DNA of 64,000 nt from Liriodendron chinense (taxonomy: Eukaryota > Streptophyta > Magnoliopsida > Magnoliales > Magnoliaceae): the NCBI GenBank assembly GCA_003013855.2, contig ML058453.1:8115861-8179860 (forward strand). Direction: 5' to 3'. This document shows, in pieces, positions 31,556 through 42,846 of the stretch. The translations under genes and the position numbers were made by a program. The notes below the pieces were generated by a model. That model made no database searches. It had not been told where the DNA came from and saw only the letters and a list, made by a program, of their open reading frames with translations. Position 1 is the first letter of the stretch. Every line of letters begins with the position of its first letter.

Positions 31556-34178
31556 TCAATCTCTACCCTCCTCCTCGGCCACATCAGGTGAGTCCTCTGA
31601 CTCATAAAAAGATAGTCTCGCTCTCAACCTGCTCACTTCCATACGCAGGTAATGCACCTCATCGCGCTCAAGGGTACGGATCGCTATCTCCTCATCAGAC
31701 AATCTCTGATCGGCAGCCAATCTCCTCGACATCATCTCGCAATGATACCGAAGTGCAGAGATCTCAGACAGCAGATGACCATGAGTGGCCAAGAGGAAGC
31801 CAGGATCGATAAACGGGCGCTCCTCAAAAGGTTCATATGAACCAGATGAAGAGCCAGCATCTCCAAGAATATCCTGCTCATCCTCATCAGCAGTCTGGTG
31901 CCAACAAGGGATACGTCGATACAAAGACTGCTCAGCAACCCAATACTGATATGGGGCGGTCGCCATCGGAAAAGTCCGTAGCTCAAATCCCAACAAATCA
32001 GCTGTCAAATAACTCGCCCAGGAACAATCAATCCGGGTCCTGAAGTCAGAAGATCTAGAGGGGAGTACTCGACGCCCGATACCCGTGAAAGCAAAATGAG
32101 GAACATCCTGCTCATACCCAAACTGCCGCAGAAACCGGATCGGATGGTAAGAAAAGTAGGATCGAAAGCCTACCAACATCAGAGGATGGCGATGTGCATC
32201 GCAAAGCACTGGAGGAAGTGAAAGCCAAGATGACTCCCAACGAACGTTCCAGTCACGAAGTTCAGCGAACATCCTGCGATACAGGGGCTCGCTCATCCTG
32301 GCTGTATGAGGAAGGAACTCGATGATATAACGCATAATGTCAGAGCTAAGAATGCCAGTAAGAGGTACAGGAACGGTCAGAGAAAGACGCTCCCATAGCC
32401 AGACCTGACCACAAAAAGGAAAAGAAGTTCAGCTAAAGCAAAGCAATCCCCAACAAAGCAAGAAGAAGAAAAAAAAGATGTAGAAAGAATACCTGCAGGA
32501 AGGCACAGCAGCCGCGAAGAACACGAGTGCGACCTAGGGCACAGTCGGTCAGCCCATCAAATAGCTCGGCCAAGATGAGAGAAATGATCCCCTGCCGACG
32601 GACAGCTCGGCTCATCACCTCAAAAAGCAAAGGAGTCTGGGACCTGCGCCATCCCGAGAACAGCACCTCAGCAATCAAACAGAACATCAGTGCGTTCCGA
32701 GCAAAGGTGGAACCAGCCGTACTCTGAGGACCCGAAAAAAGATCATACAGCAAGTCCAAAGAGAACACTACAGCATCCTGGCCACTAGCTGCAGGTCGAA
32801 CAAGATAAGGGATCCCAAACCAGTTCTGCGGTGTAGCAGTCTTCGGCGATGTCTTCGGCGAAAAGTACTGAGTATAATCCAAGGGTAAGCCTGTCAAGCG
32901 TGCAAGCTCCTCCAAAGAAGGCCCCATCTCCATATCATTGAACGCAAACAAGTTCAACGAAGGGACCCAGTCAATCAAGGCAGCTCCGAGCATCCTCCAG
33001 TCAATGTCAACTCTAGCCATATGAATCAGACTGCCAAAGCCATAGGACTCCAAATCCCGAATCTCATAAACTGACAAGCTGTCAAGCCAAGCAAGCAGTC
33101 GTGGCGAGCAGGAAGAACGAGGAAGCAGCTGACAAGTCCTCACCGGTATCCCCTCCAGTACAAAAGGCCCAGAAATCAATGATGACTCATCAAGGATCGG
33201 AAGGTCAACGGGCGAAGGAGAAGGAAAAGCTGGAACCTCTGCAGACTCGACAGCCCCTGACCTGTCCCCAGTAACGGCAATGTCTGATATAGTCGCATCA
33301 CTGTCTGAAACTGTCATAACCTCAGCCGTATGAGAAGACTCGCCCACCTCATGAACAGATTGCGCAAAAGACCGACGACCAAGGGAAGGACAATGCTCTG
33401 CATCAAAAGGACTATCAGTGAAGATCACACCGCACATCGTGACATCCTGGCTGATCTGACCGTCAAAGAATACATCTGAACCATCCAAAAGGGTCCCGGC
33501 TACCCCGATCGAAGAATCAACGGCCAGATCCGGACCTGCGGCCCTCTCCAGTAGGAAATCATGAATCCAATCATCATCCTGGCCGATCAAAGGGATCATC
33601 GAGGCATCCACACCGTCCATCATCAAGGGGACATCATCAATGATCACATCAAGACCGCCCAAAGAAGTATACCGCACATCCTGGCCCTCATCCAGAGCAT
33701 CCAAACCGTCAAAGGTACCATCTGAGCCATCCATACCATCTAAACATGAGATCAGCCCATCTATGTCCATCATGGTCCCATCACCACCATCCATCACATC
33801 ATCCATGGGGCCCACACTCAAGGGATGCATAGCCTCACCTATGTCCCATCCCATCATCTCATCCATACCATCCATTCCTCCCATAATGAGGGACCCATTC
33901 AAATCAGAAAATCCAGCCATCCCACCATTAATGGAGCCATTCAAAGCTCCACCAACCACCATCCCTAGCCCCTCATCAATGCCCCCTCTTAATGCCCCAT
34001 CTACCCCATCCATTAAAGGCATTTCCCCATTATCAAAGCTCAGTTGAAGATCTGAAGTGTGGGACCCATCTTGGACAGCCCCCACAGCCCATAAATCTCC
34101 ACCATCCATTGCCCAAGAAAGGACAAACCAAGAAAAAGACAAAAGGAGAATGAAAGAAGAGACAAGGAAGTGATTCAT
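31556..34178 (-). CDS. Antisense extra gene 2: DUF7745/plant-mobile-domain-like protein, two exons
   Basis: Minus strand, exons 34178-32493 and 32404-31556, predicted 844 residues. The donor is CAG/GTATTC and the acceptor tgtggtcag. The 88-bp intron splits ...CCAFLQ from VWLWERLSL, restoring a typical mobile-domain-like junction in phase 0. Residues 1-23 are hydrophobic and look like a signal peptide, but Met24 is an alternative start. Residues 24-215 are Met/Asp/Gly-rich. About 355-675 resembles the DUF7745/PMD-like domain found in plant retroelement extra ORFs (LNLFAFNDMEMGPSLEELARL, VWLWERL). About 770-830 is a predicted coiled coil (ISALRYHCEMMSRRL, YLRMEVSRLRARL). It lies opposite to gag-pol. 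Function is unknown. The reading frame is intact, suggesting it is expressed or was recently. Confidence 0.8.
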
Positions 34179-34283
34179 GGATGAATCGAAGAATCAGATG
34201 CAGAGAATGTGGGGGACAGGAAAAAGGGACAACAGAGGATGTCCGAACCAGGGCCAGCCCAGGCCGCTCAAGAGGCGAGCCTT

Positions 34284-34312
34284 GGGCGGCCTGCCCTGGG
34301 CCGCCCGTACGG
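34284..34312 (-). promoter_or_regulatory. GC palindrome upstream of antisense gene 2
   Basis: On the minus strand CCGTAC-GGGCGGCC, a 7-nt spacer, then GGCCGCCC lies about 105 bp before the ATG at 34178. It matches the LTR promoter palindrome (20592-20620) with one substitution over 29 bases. No TATA box was recognised after it, so this may be a binding site rather than a core promoter. Confidence 0.5.
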
Positions 34313-35168
34313 ACGCAGATCCCCTCTCTCCGCGGGATTGGCTCCAGGGCTTTTGGTAGGTGAGGCTGACAGTCCACGTCAGCAGATGGCGCTCCGTGGG
34401 CCGCCCAAGGCTCCGGTCCACTCCAGATTTCTACTGAAGATGATCAAGATCATACAAAAGGTGCCCCACTGGTCCAATCATGAAGCAATGTGACCGGAAT
34501 AGGGCTGATCAAGCCAAAGAGAAGGAAAGGTGATCAAGTGGGGGCCACAAGCAATCCAAGCCATTCAAAGACTAGATCATCACGATCTAAACCATTGAAG
34601 AACCTACATGAGCCATGAAACAGCAAGATCAAAGGTTCGATCATCAAAAGAAGGGCCAAAATCCAAGATCTAATCATCAAGTGGGCCCACAAAGCCAAAT
34701 CAAGTGATCAGAGACGTTCAAGCCATCATCCACACCATGAGAAGCATTCCTAGCCTCACGAATCATCAAAAGAAGTGCCCCAAAGTAAAGCTAAGGTCTC
34801 AAGTGGACCCACAGGGCCAAATCCATCAATCTGAACCATTCAAGGGCCAAATCACAAGATCCAAACCATTGGAAAGCTTACACAAGTCATGGAGTGACAA
34901 GATCAAAAGTTCAATCATCAAAAGAAGGGCCAGAATCCAAGATCTAAGCATCAAGTGGGCCCACAAGGCCTAATCAAGCAATCTGAACCATTCAAGTCAT
35001 CACCCATGCAGCTAAGCAGTCTCAAATCATGAAGGAATGAGTCAAGAGTCAAAGCATCCAGACATCACCAAGGAATTTGAGAGAAATCAAAGCCTTATAT
35101 TCATCCAAAAGAGCTTGATACAAAAGGGGACAAAAACAAAAGTACAAGGCCATATAAAGCAAAGCCAG
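34313..35168. other. Spacer between antisense genes with direct repeats
   Basis: Two direct copies of about 110 bp (from 34626 and from 34902) share gatcatcaaaagaagggcc and agtgggcccacaa. A half-copy of the GC motif is at 34397-34405. No exon recognised. It would be 3' UTR of antisense gene 1 and upstream region of antisense gene 2. Confidence 0.5.
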
Positions 35169-36663
35169 CTACAAGTCACCAACATAATCATCATCGCCCC
35201 TTCTCGCGTCCCGCTCCCGACGATAAAGATCCATCAAAGGAGCAGTCACTGAACCTCCAGCATACCTGCGACGGCCACCTGGAACATAAAGCGAAGGAAG
35301 CAAAGGCCCCTGGCCAAATAGCAGATACCACTCGTCATAATCACGATCCGGGATCGTGAAACGGAAGCCAGGCTGGCCCACCAGAGCCTCAACTCTCTCA
35401 TCAGCTGGCATCCGAGCAGCTGGAAGAGGTGCAGAACAGGGGACCTGAGCCACCCCAGTGACTTGCCGAAGCAATCTCTCTCCCAAGTACCATTGGAAGG
35501 ACTCAGCGTCAGAAAGCATAATACGGAGACATGAAGCATCATATGCCTCCACGCGCTGGGGTGTGTAGTAGAGAGGGAAACTAGCGTACGGCATCCGGGC
35601 AAACTGCAGCAGAAGAGGTTACCACGATCAGTTACAAGTACAGTACAAGGACAAAGACAAGCAAGATACTTACGTCCTCAACGGTCAGCCCGTCTATATC
35701 AGCACGCCAATTGTCCCCGGGAACTCGGGAGTTCCGCTGACGATTCTGCTGATGCCAGTACATGTGGCGATACTGAGCGGGTTCAATGTCATCTCGCATC
35801 CTCGGCGCAAGATGTGGAAAATGGTCATAAAAGCAAGTCTGGATGAAAGTACATTTAATGATCAGAGAGAGAAAGGAGGCAAACGGCTCCAAAGAGGATG
35901 AAAGAAGAGGTACCTCAACAACAGGCCAGAAGCCTGTGAAGGACCGGCTATGCCGACAGGTCTTGTCCAGACCTTGAAAGAGACGGGTCAGGATGGCCCC
36001 ATTCCAGTTATAAGGGTGATGAAGGTCCTCGACTAAACGAAGAAATTTAGGATCAACTCTCTCATTCGCATGGCAAAAAAGAAAGGATCCAAAAGCATAG
36101 GTGATCATGGCCCGCGCCTTGTGGAGGGCCTCTCGCTCGGTGGTAGGGACGACGGAAGCAAAATTGTTGTAAAACCATCGCATCTTCACTTGTTGGCCTT
36201 GGAATTCACCCTCAGGAGGGACGTCACCGACAAGCCGCAGCCAATCAGTGGAAGAGAGGGGAGCTAGAGAGCTAACTTGAGGGACAATTGCCCCATGAAA
36301 CGGGAAGCCTATCTGCATGTAAATATCCAAGGGGGTTATTCCCCACTCCCCACAAGGGAGTTGAAAGGTGTGGGTCTCATCCCGCCACCTCTCACAAAGG
36401 GCCGCAAGCATCATACGGTTGGCGTCGTTATTATGGAAGCGTAGGGTGAGGAGGCCAGCAAAAGGAGTACCATCTAGTACTCGCTCAAGCAAGGGCTGTG
36501 GCTCCTTCATCCAATTGTCCCAGCGATCCCTGGTACCTCGACCCTTGATAGCAGGAAGAGGTTGATGCTCCATAGCTAGGGAACACATGTGGTCCCCTCG
36601 GCGGACAATGAAAGCAGGATCATCCTCGTCAACCACTTGGTGGCCCCTAGTACCATCCGCCAT
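35169..36663 (-). CDS. Antisense extra gene 1: plant mobile domain (PMD) protein, three exons
   Basis: Minus strand, exons 36663-35914, 35838-35674 and 35603-35169, predicted 449 residues. Introns are 75 bp (GAG/GTACCT ... catccag) and 70 bp (GAC/GTAAGT ... gctgcag), both phase 0. The first has no stop, so an unspliced reading is also open. The PMD signature is clear: ERWRDETHTFQLPCGEWGI at residues 91-109, QVKMRWFYNNF, AMITYAFGSFLF, LEDLHHPYNWNGAIL-like, and TCFYDHFPHLAP across the first junction. PMD proteins (MAIN/MAIL1 relatives) derive from or are shared with transposons and some act in transposon silencing. What this retroelement-borne copy does is unknown. The frame is intact with good splice sites. 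Confidence 0.85.
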
Positions 36664-38766
36664 GGAATCCTACAAGCTTGGCAAGGTAAGTCCCTATCCT
36701 TTACCCATTAAAATCCAAATTCTCATCCAAGAAACCCATGGGATTGGACTCACATTCAAATGCAAAATCTAAAGTCCAACTCCATGTGTCACTTAGGATA
36801 TGTGTTGGACCCATTGGAAAAAGTAAGGCCTGCCTTAAAGAAGGTGGCATGGCATGCCTCAGGTAAGAAAAGTCCATCATCCAAGGACACATTTTGGACA
36901 ACAAATGCACTCAAGTGCCATGAGATCAACTAAGGATGAGAGTCCTACTGCACATGAGAAGTTCCTCTTCAAAGTCCACATGTGGCCAAGGATTGACTCA
37001 CTTTTATGCCAAGGTCATGATTCTCACTTAGGATGTCTCCATCTTTTTACACATATGCATGGACAAGTGGGGAATAGAAAGGAAACGGGTCCCCAAGAGC
37101 AACCCAAATGCCTCATCTCAATGGATTGGAGAGAGCACATAGCCCACTTGAAGAACATGAGGACCCATTCATGGGTTAACCATGGGCAACCTTATGTGCC
37201 TCATCTTGATGAAAATTTTGACCACGAAAATGCAACAAGGAGGTCTACCCACAAACATATGAATCAAAGAAGCTAAGGGTAGAAAGTCGATGCACATAGC
37301 CCACATGAAGAATCAAAGTTGAAAATGCCCATGAAAAGGCAAGTTTGGGCAACTTATGTGCACCAACTTTTTCACCAAAAGGGAGACCATTTAAGCACAA
37401 AAGAGCATGGCTTGATGAGTCACCCAACCATCATGAAAATGGATAAGAATGGTACACATAGCCCACTTGAAGATCAAAATCCAAAATGTCCCAAGGCATG
37501 GGACAAAAATGGGTAACTTATGGGTACCATTCCTTCTCACAAATGGAAGAAGAAATCACTCATATTTAAATGATGATGGGTGATCCACCAAGCCCCCATA
37601 GAAAAGTTCAAGGAGCTATGGTTGTATGGACACTCACTTGAGGATCATCCAGTTGAGGTTGATAACATTAAAGGGAAACTCTTGAGAATCACATTCCTAC
37701 CACAAAGAAAACCATTTGAACTTAGTGAGATTGTGGAAACAACTCACTCATGGGACTTGTAGATGGTCAAGTAGCTCAAGTCCTCCATCCATTAAAGAAG
37801 AAAGCATGAAAAGAAAAAATCCACATGGACAAAGTGTAGTGGGGCACACATGGTTCAAAGAAGTGCCCAAGTTTCAATGAAGGCCCAAAAGCCCATCCAC
37901 ATGAAAAACTCCAAGGAGCCCACCACACTTTGTGCAAAGATGTACATCATAATCAAAGAAATAGTGGAAGACTTGGGCTACTTGTCCATATAAGCCCACC
38001 TAGGAAAACTAGCCCACTTGAGATCCAAAATGAAGAATGGGCTAGCCACCTTGATCCATACACATGTAAGGAAAGATGGGGTCACCCAAAGTGAGCCCCA
38101 TGAGCCCAAAACTTGAGATGGGCCCTACCATGCCCATGGGCCCAAATCTTGAAAAGAAGAGGGAAAAGAAAGGATAATTCCAAAGGAAAAATGACAAAGG
38201 CAAGAAAGCATGAGGGAGCCCAAAATGAAGCATTGGGCCCATCAAATACACCAAGGGCCATGACTTCACTTTGAGCCCATTTGATACACATGAAAAGAGG
38301 CCCAACTCCCATGAAAAAGATAGAGTATTTTGCCATGCACACTTGATGACATGGCAAAATTACTCCTTACATGCACATGGAGGGAGTGTGAAAAAGGAAA
38401 AAATGATGAAGTGGAGAGCTTGCAATGTCCTTCTCCATGCACCACCTTTGAAAGACTTGAGATCTAAAAAAAGATCAAGAATGCTTGGGCCCACCTTCAC
38501 ACCCCTTTGAATAGCTACATGAAAAAGAAAAAGGATCATGAGAAGAGACAATGAAGATGGAAAAGGACAAGAAAGAGAAAGGAAGTGGTCCATACCTTTA
38601 CCACTCACCAAAGAAGGACCACCTTGCTGTCCCAGGATTTCTCTAAGGCCCACCACTTGAAAAGAGCAAAGGACCACCAAAGAAGAGAGAGGAAACTTGA
38701 AGAAAGAAAGAGTATGAGAGAGAGAAGAGAGAGATTGCACGTTTGAGGGGGGGAGGGTGCCCCATG
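36664..38766 (-). other. Possible long leader of antisense gene 1
   Basis: No reading frame is supported. Diverged repeats with cacatagcccacttgaag recur near 37135, 37296 and 37453. The 38480-38730 part is CT-rich on the minus strand, as plant leaders often are. It lies between the candidate promoter at 38767 and the ATG at 36663, so it may be leader, with or without introns. Confidence 0.4.
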
Positions 38767-38857
38767 TTATATAGAAAAGGGGAGGGCACCCTTTTACCCA
38801 ACCCCCTGAAGAGACCAGGAGGCAGAGACCGGGCGGGCGGCCCATGGGAGGCCGTCC
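38767..38857 (-). promoter_or_regulatory. Candidate antisense promoter: GC palindrome plus TATATAA
   Basis: On the minus strand the GC palindrome (complement of GGGCGGCC-N7-GGCCGTCC, 38835-38857) is followed about 60 bp later by TATATAA (complement of 38767-38773). A CT-rich run comes next. The order and motif match the LTR promoter. It would drive antisense gene 1, about 2.1 kb downstream. Confidence 0.5.
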
Positions 38858-38865
38858 TAGCCTCT

Positions 38866-39210
38866 ACCTAGGTGAAACGACCTCCCTCTCCCTCTCCTTG
38901 GGAAGAACTCCTCCTTGGGAAGGGTGGTTGCAAGTGAATCTTGTACCTTCATGTAAGAATGAAGTGATGGAAGAGAATGGTGAGAAAAAAGAGAAAATCT
39001 CACCAAAATCTCATCTCATGAGAAATGGGTGAGAAATTGGGTGGATGATGTGGAAAAGTTCCATGGAATTTCCAAGAAAAAGAAAGAAGAATTTGACTTG
39101 GTCAAACAATGATCTCAACCATCCAAAGGCATGACCAGATGATCCAAACCATTCCAAGAAGAATCCCAAGAATCTCCGCCCTTGATTACTGTTCACATGT
39201 ACAGTTTCAT
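38866..39210. other. Gene-free spacer
   Basis: Purine-rich plus strand (aagaaaaagaaagaag near 39080). No gene or bounded repeat seen. Confidence 0.4.
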
Positions 39211-40330
39211 GGTCCGAAGACCTTAAACTACGTCGGGATCAAGATCCCGAGGGATTGTCAATAAAACCGGCATCAGTCTTCTTCAAGATCTGGTGGCTCC
39301 GGACATTTTCAGAAAACCAAAAAAAAATATATACATCACTTGTACAGTTTCTGGTCCGAAGACCTTAAACTACGTCGGGATCAAGATCCCGAGGGATTTT
39401 TAATAAAAATGGGTATCGATCTCGACCATCAAAATCAGAATCGATGACCCAAAATTTTTTCCAAAAAAAAGAAAACAAAAAAATGTCTTTCCTCTTTTAA
39501 AGCTTTGGGTCCGAAGACCTTAAACTACGTCGGGATCAACGTCCCGAGAGATGTTTAATAAAAACCAACATCGATCCCAGCCTTTCAGGCCAAGATCTGA
39601 TGATCTGGATCATTTCGAAAAAAAAAAACAAAAAATGTGTTTGCCCCCCCTTTTACTAAGTCTGGTCCGAAGACCTTAAACTACGTCGGGATCGACATCC
39701 CGAGAGATTTTCAATAAAAGCCGGCGTCGGTCTTGTTTGCTCAAGATCAATGACTCCGGACATTTTCAAAAATCATAAAAAATATATTACCAGCCCCGCT
39801 TTCAAAGTTTTGGTCCGAAGACCTTAAACTACGTCGGGATCGACATCCCAAGAGATTTTCAATAAAAACCAGCATCAGTCTGGATTGTCCATCCGCTGAC
39901 AGCGGACATTTTTCCAAAAATAAAAAAACAAAAAAAACATGTTTGCCCCTCTTTTGTACAGTTTCATGGTCCGAAGACCTTAAACTACACTGGGATTAAT
40001 TTCTCGGGGGACCTTTCTCGCTTTCAACTAAAAACCGGCATCGGCCTCGACCGTTGGGATCATGGTTCGATAACCCGGATCATCTCAAAAATACCAAAAA
40101 TATTTTAAAGCTTTCCATAAAAACCAGTGTCAATCTCGATTACTCGAGTTGAAGTCTGGATCTTTTTCAAAACAGAAAAAAATATATACAATATAAAACA
40201 AAAAAAGTTTTCATCACCAGTTTTGATCCACCAATTTATCCCCAGTGGTCCGAAGACCTAAAACTACACTGGGATTAACTTCTCGGGGGCTTTCTTTCCT
40301 AACCTGTTCCAGACATGGCTGACACTTGAT
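39211..40330 (+). repeat. Tandem array of structured units with GGTCCGAAGACC
   Basis: Seven units start at 39211, 39353, 39508, 39664, 39812, 39968 and 40247. Spacing is about 150 bp, and one unit seems lost between the last two. Each has a small hairpin GGTC-CGAA-GACC, then ttaaactacgtcggg, then a second hairpin TCGGGAT-CAAG-ATCCCGA, then (c/t)aataaaa and an A-rich spacer. Loop and stem bases vary between units while pairing is mostly kept (CAAG/CGAC loops, G-U pairs). No coding. Confidence 0.85.
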
Positions 40331-41869
40331 CGTACGGGTGTCTGGAATCTTTTAAACAGGTAAAGGCTGAGGCGGGCAGAACTCCGCAATCCTGTTCGTG
40401 TTGAACGCACCGTGATAGACAACCTTGAGTTGGAAGTCGCTGTTGAAGCTGACGGATGTTCCCTGTTCCTAGAACTCATGAAGGGGATTAAGGCTGTTGG
40501 GAGGTGAAGCTCACCCTCGCGGAATTGTGAGCAACGTAAGACCCCAAACTGGATTGACTAAGGGAAATGTGAGGATGTGGCTCATCTTGTGGCCGAAGGA
40601 GTCCGTCGGACGATACGTGGTCTATGTGCATTGCACATGAGGAACAGGCAACTTTGTGGGTGTGTTGACTGAAAACCCTCAAAATCCCCTCATCCGAAGA
40701 TGTAAAACTACGGCACTTAACTGTGTGAGACTCGTCTTGCTCGCTGACGTAAAATGGATCGGGTGCCTTACTAGCAGTAGAAGCTGGAAGTGGATGGAAA
40801 TTCCACATCTTTTCCCTGCATTTCAGAAAAATCACAAAATACAAAAACATTGCAAAATCACCTCTTCGAAAAACACAAAAAATATTTCCTTTGCTTGCAG
40901 CCAAATATTTCAAAAATCACAAAAATATTTCCTGTGTTTTCAATAACCAATCTCTATCCTGATCGCTCAGGTAAAGATTCGGACCACATATCTACAAAAA
41001 AAAATCACAAAAATTAGCATCCCCAGCACTACAATTCAGGAGTCTTGAACTCCGCTCACTTCACAGTATGGGATGACGGATCCAATCGCCCGCAAATTGG
41101 AATCTTGACCAAAACGGGGAACCAAACACCATCTCAATCACATGTATGCCCAGAAGAACATCTTGAAGTCGGATGATATCCTCGTACATTCTCATTAGCA
41201 AAGAAACAGCATCTTGGGACGATAGACCTGATCGACCACGGGTCGGGATCTTGACCAATCCGCTGTCCAAATCTCCGTATCAAAAAGAAAAATCCCCAAG
41301 GGAAGCACAACCCTACAAGCAATAAGCTCAAAGTTCTCTACACCCATAGCAAAAGCAAAATCATCAAACTGAAAGAGAATGAGCCAAAGCCATGCATTCA
41401 TCATGCATCTCCATGCATCAGCATCCATCACACCATCATCATGTTTACCTGCTTTCAAAATAAAAGTCGGTTAGCTAAAGACCCCACAGGCATCCCTAGT
41501 GGAGGCACATGCAAACCAGATTTTCATTTCAAAAAGACAAAAAATATTTCTATTTGCAAATAAAAACCCCACGGAGTATCACTCCCCAGAGTGGGTGCCT
41601 TTTCAAAAATCCAAAAATATTTTCTCAGTAGAGCGTTCTGCCTCCAACACACCAGGAGATCTTCCATATCTCTGGGTAGGAGCCAACGCAAAAATCAAAT
41701 AAGATCCAATGTCTCGCGGTTTCCCCGGAGATCATCGGATCCAATGCACTCAAGGTACGGTCGAACTGAACTCCAGTGTCAGTGCGGTCGTGCCACATGC
41801 CAAGATACAAAAAGATGAAAGCCAAAAGGCTCGGTCATAGAAACCATTTGAACAGGTGGAAACGATGAA
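40331..41869 (+). other. Non-coding 3' region of the retrotransposon
   Basis: No frame of note. Several short phrases with caaaaatatttcc repeat (40800-40930, 41520-41640). The remainder looks unique within the element. Confidence 0.4.
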
Positions 41870-42800
41870 TTGTAACCCAAGTATCCAAATCAGCAGATTG
41901 GGTGGAAAGAATTCACCCGCACATACCTGGGCGTGGATGCCTGAAGTACCTTGACTGAGTCCAAGTCGGCGTAGTAGAATCCCGTAAGACTATCGGACGC
42001 AGGGCGTCTAACCACTTTGACAGTCAAGCGAAACAAGTACTCCTGGAGTGATCTGGGAAAACATCAAACATCACACAATCAGTCTCAGGGTCAGCATCCT
42101 CGTAAGACTAACGGACGCAGAGGCTCTGCTGCACCTTTTCGATGTTAGTACCGATCGGGAATGGAAGGGTTGCGATTGGGTACCCAGGTTGCAGCAAACT
42201 GCAGGGACAATCGCAACGTTTTCTCCAAACTCTCGCGGTATGTGCGAGTTATCAACTTCCAGACAATCAACTGACTCAGATACAAAGGACAACAAAGATT
42301 CCAGACCACAATCAAGGAAAGAATGAATTGCAAACTAAGCACCGAAACCAGCAGATCGGGTGGAAAAGCCCACCCGCACATACCTAGGCGTGGATGCCTG
42401 AAGTACCTTGACTGAGTCCAAGTCGGCGTAGTAGAATCCCGTAAGACTATCGGACGCAGGGCGTCTAACCACTTTGACAGTCAAGCGAAACAAGTACTCC
42501 TGGAGTGATCTGGGAAAACATCAAACATACAATCAATCACAGGGTCAGTAACCTCGTAAGACTGTCGACGCAGAGGCTCTGCTGTACCTTTCCGATGTTA
42601 GTACCGATCGGGAATGGAAGGGTTGCGATTGGGTACCCAGGTTGCAGCAAACTGCAGGGACAATCGCAACGTTTTCTCCAAACTCTCGCGGTATGTGCGA
42701 GTGAGCGATCTCCAAACGATCAACTGGCACAGATGCAAAAGCAAGCAAAGATTTCAGACCATGATCTATGAATGACCGGGTCAGAAGTGGGGTGTCCACT
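41870..42800 (+). repeat. 457-bp tandem duplication before the 3' LTR
   Basis: Copies begin near 41870 and 42330; acatacc(t)gggcgtggatgc at 41921 recurs at 42378. The two copies share ccgtaagactatcggacgc and ctcgcggtatgtgcgagt and differ at scattered sites and small indels. No coding is conserved. Confidence 0.9.
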
Positions 42801-42802
42801 CG

Positions 42803-42842
42803 CTTTGGCATTCGGTTGCACGCAACCTCTGCCAAAGAGGGG
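42803..42842 (+). other. Polypurine tract within a hairpin
   Basis: PPT AAAGAGGGG at 42834-42842 precedes CATC and the LTR start at 42847. CTTTGGCA (42803-42810) pairs with TGCCAAAG (42830-42837), and GGTTG (42814-42818) with CAACC (42823-42827). The 3' arm therefore covers the first part of the PPT. Confidence 0.8.
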
Positions 42843-42846
42843 CATC

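Noticed and set aside
33640..34047. A plus-strand frame rich in Pro/Ser.
   Set aside because: It is the complement of the Met/Asp/Gly-rich tract of antisense gene 2.
39211..40330. Regularly spaced repeat-spacer array resembling CRISPR.
   Set aside because: It lies inside a plant retrotransposon. Units are about 150 bp with A-rich diverged spacers and internal hairpins, and no cas genes are present.
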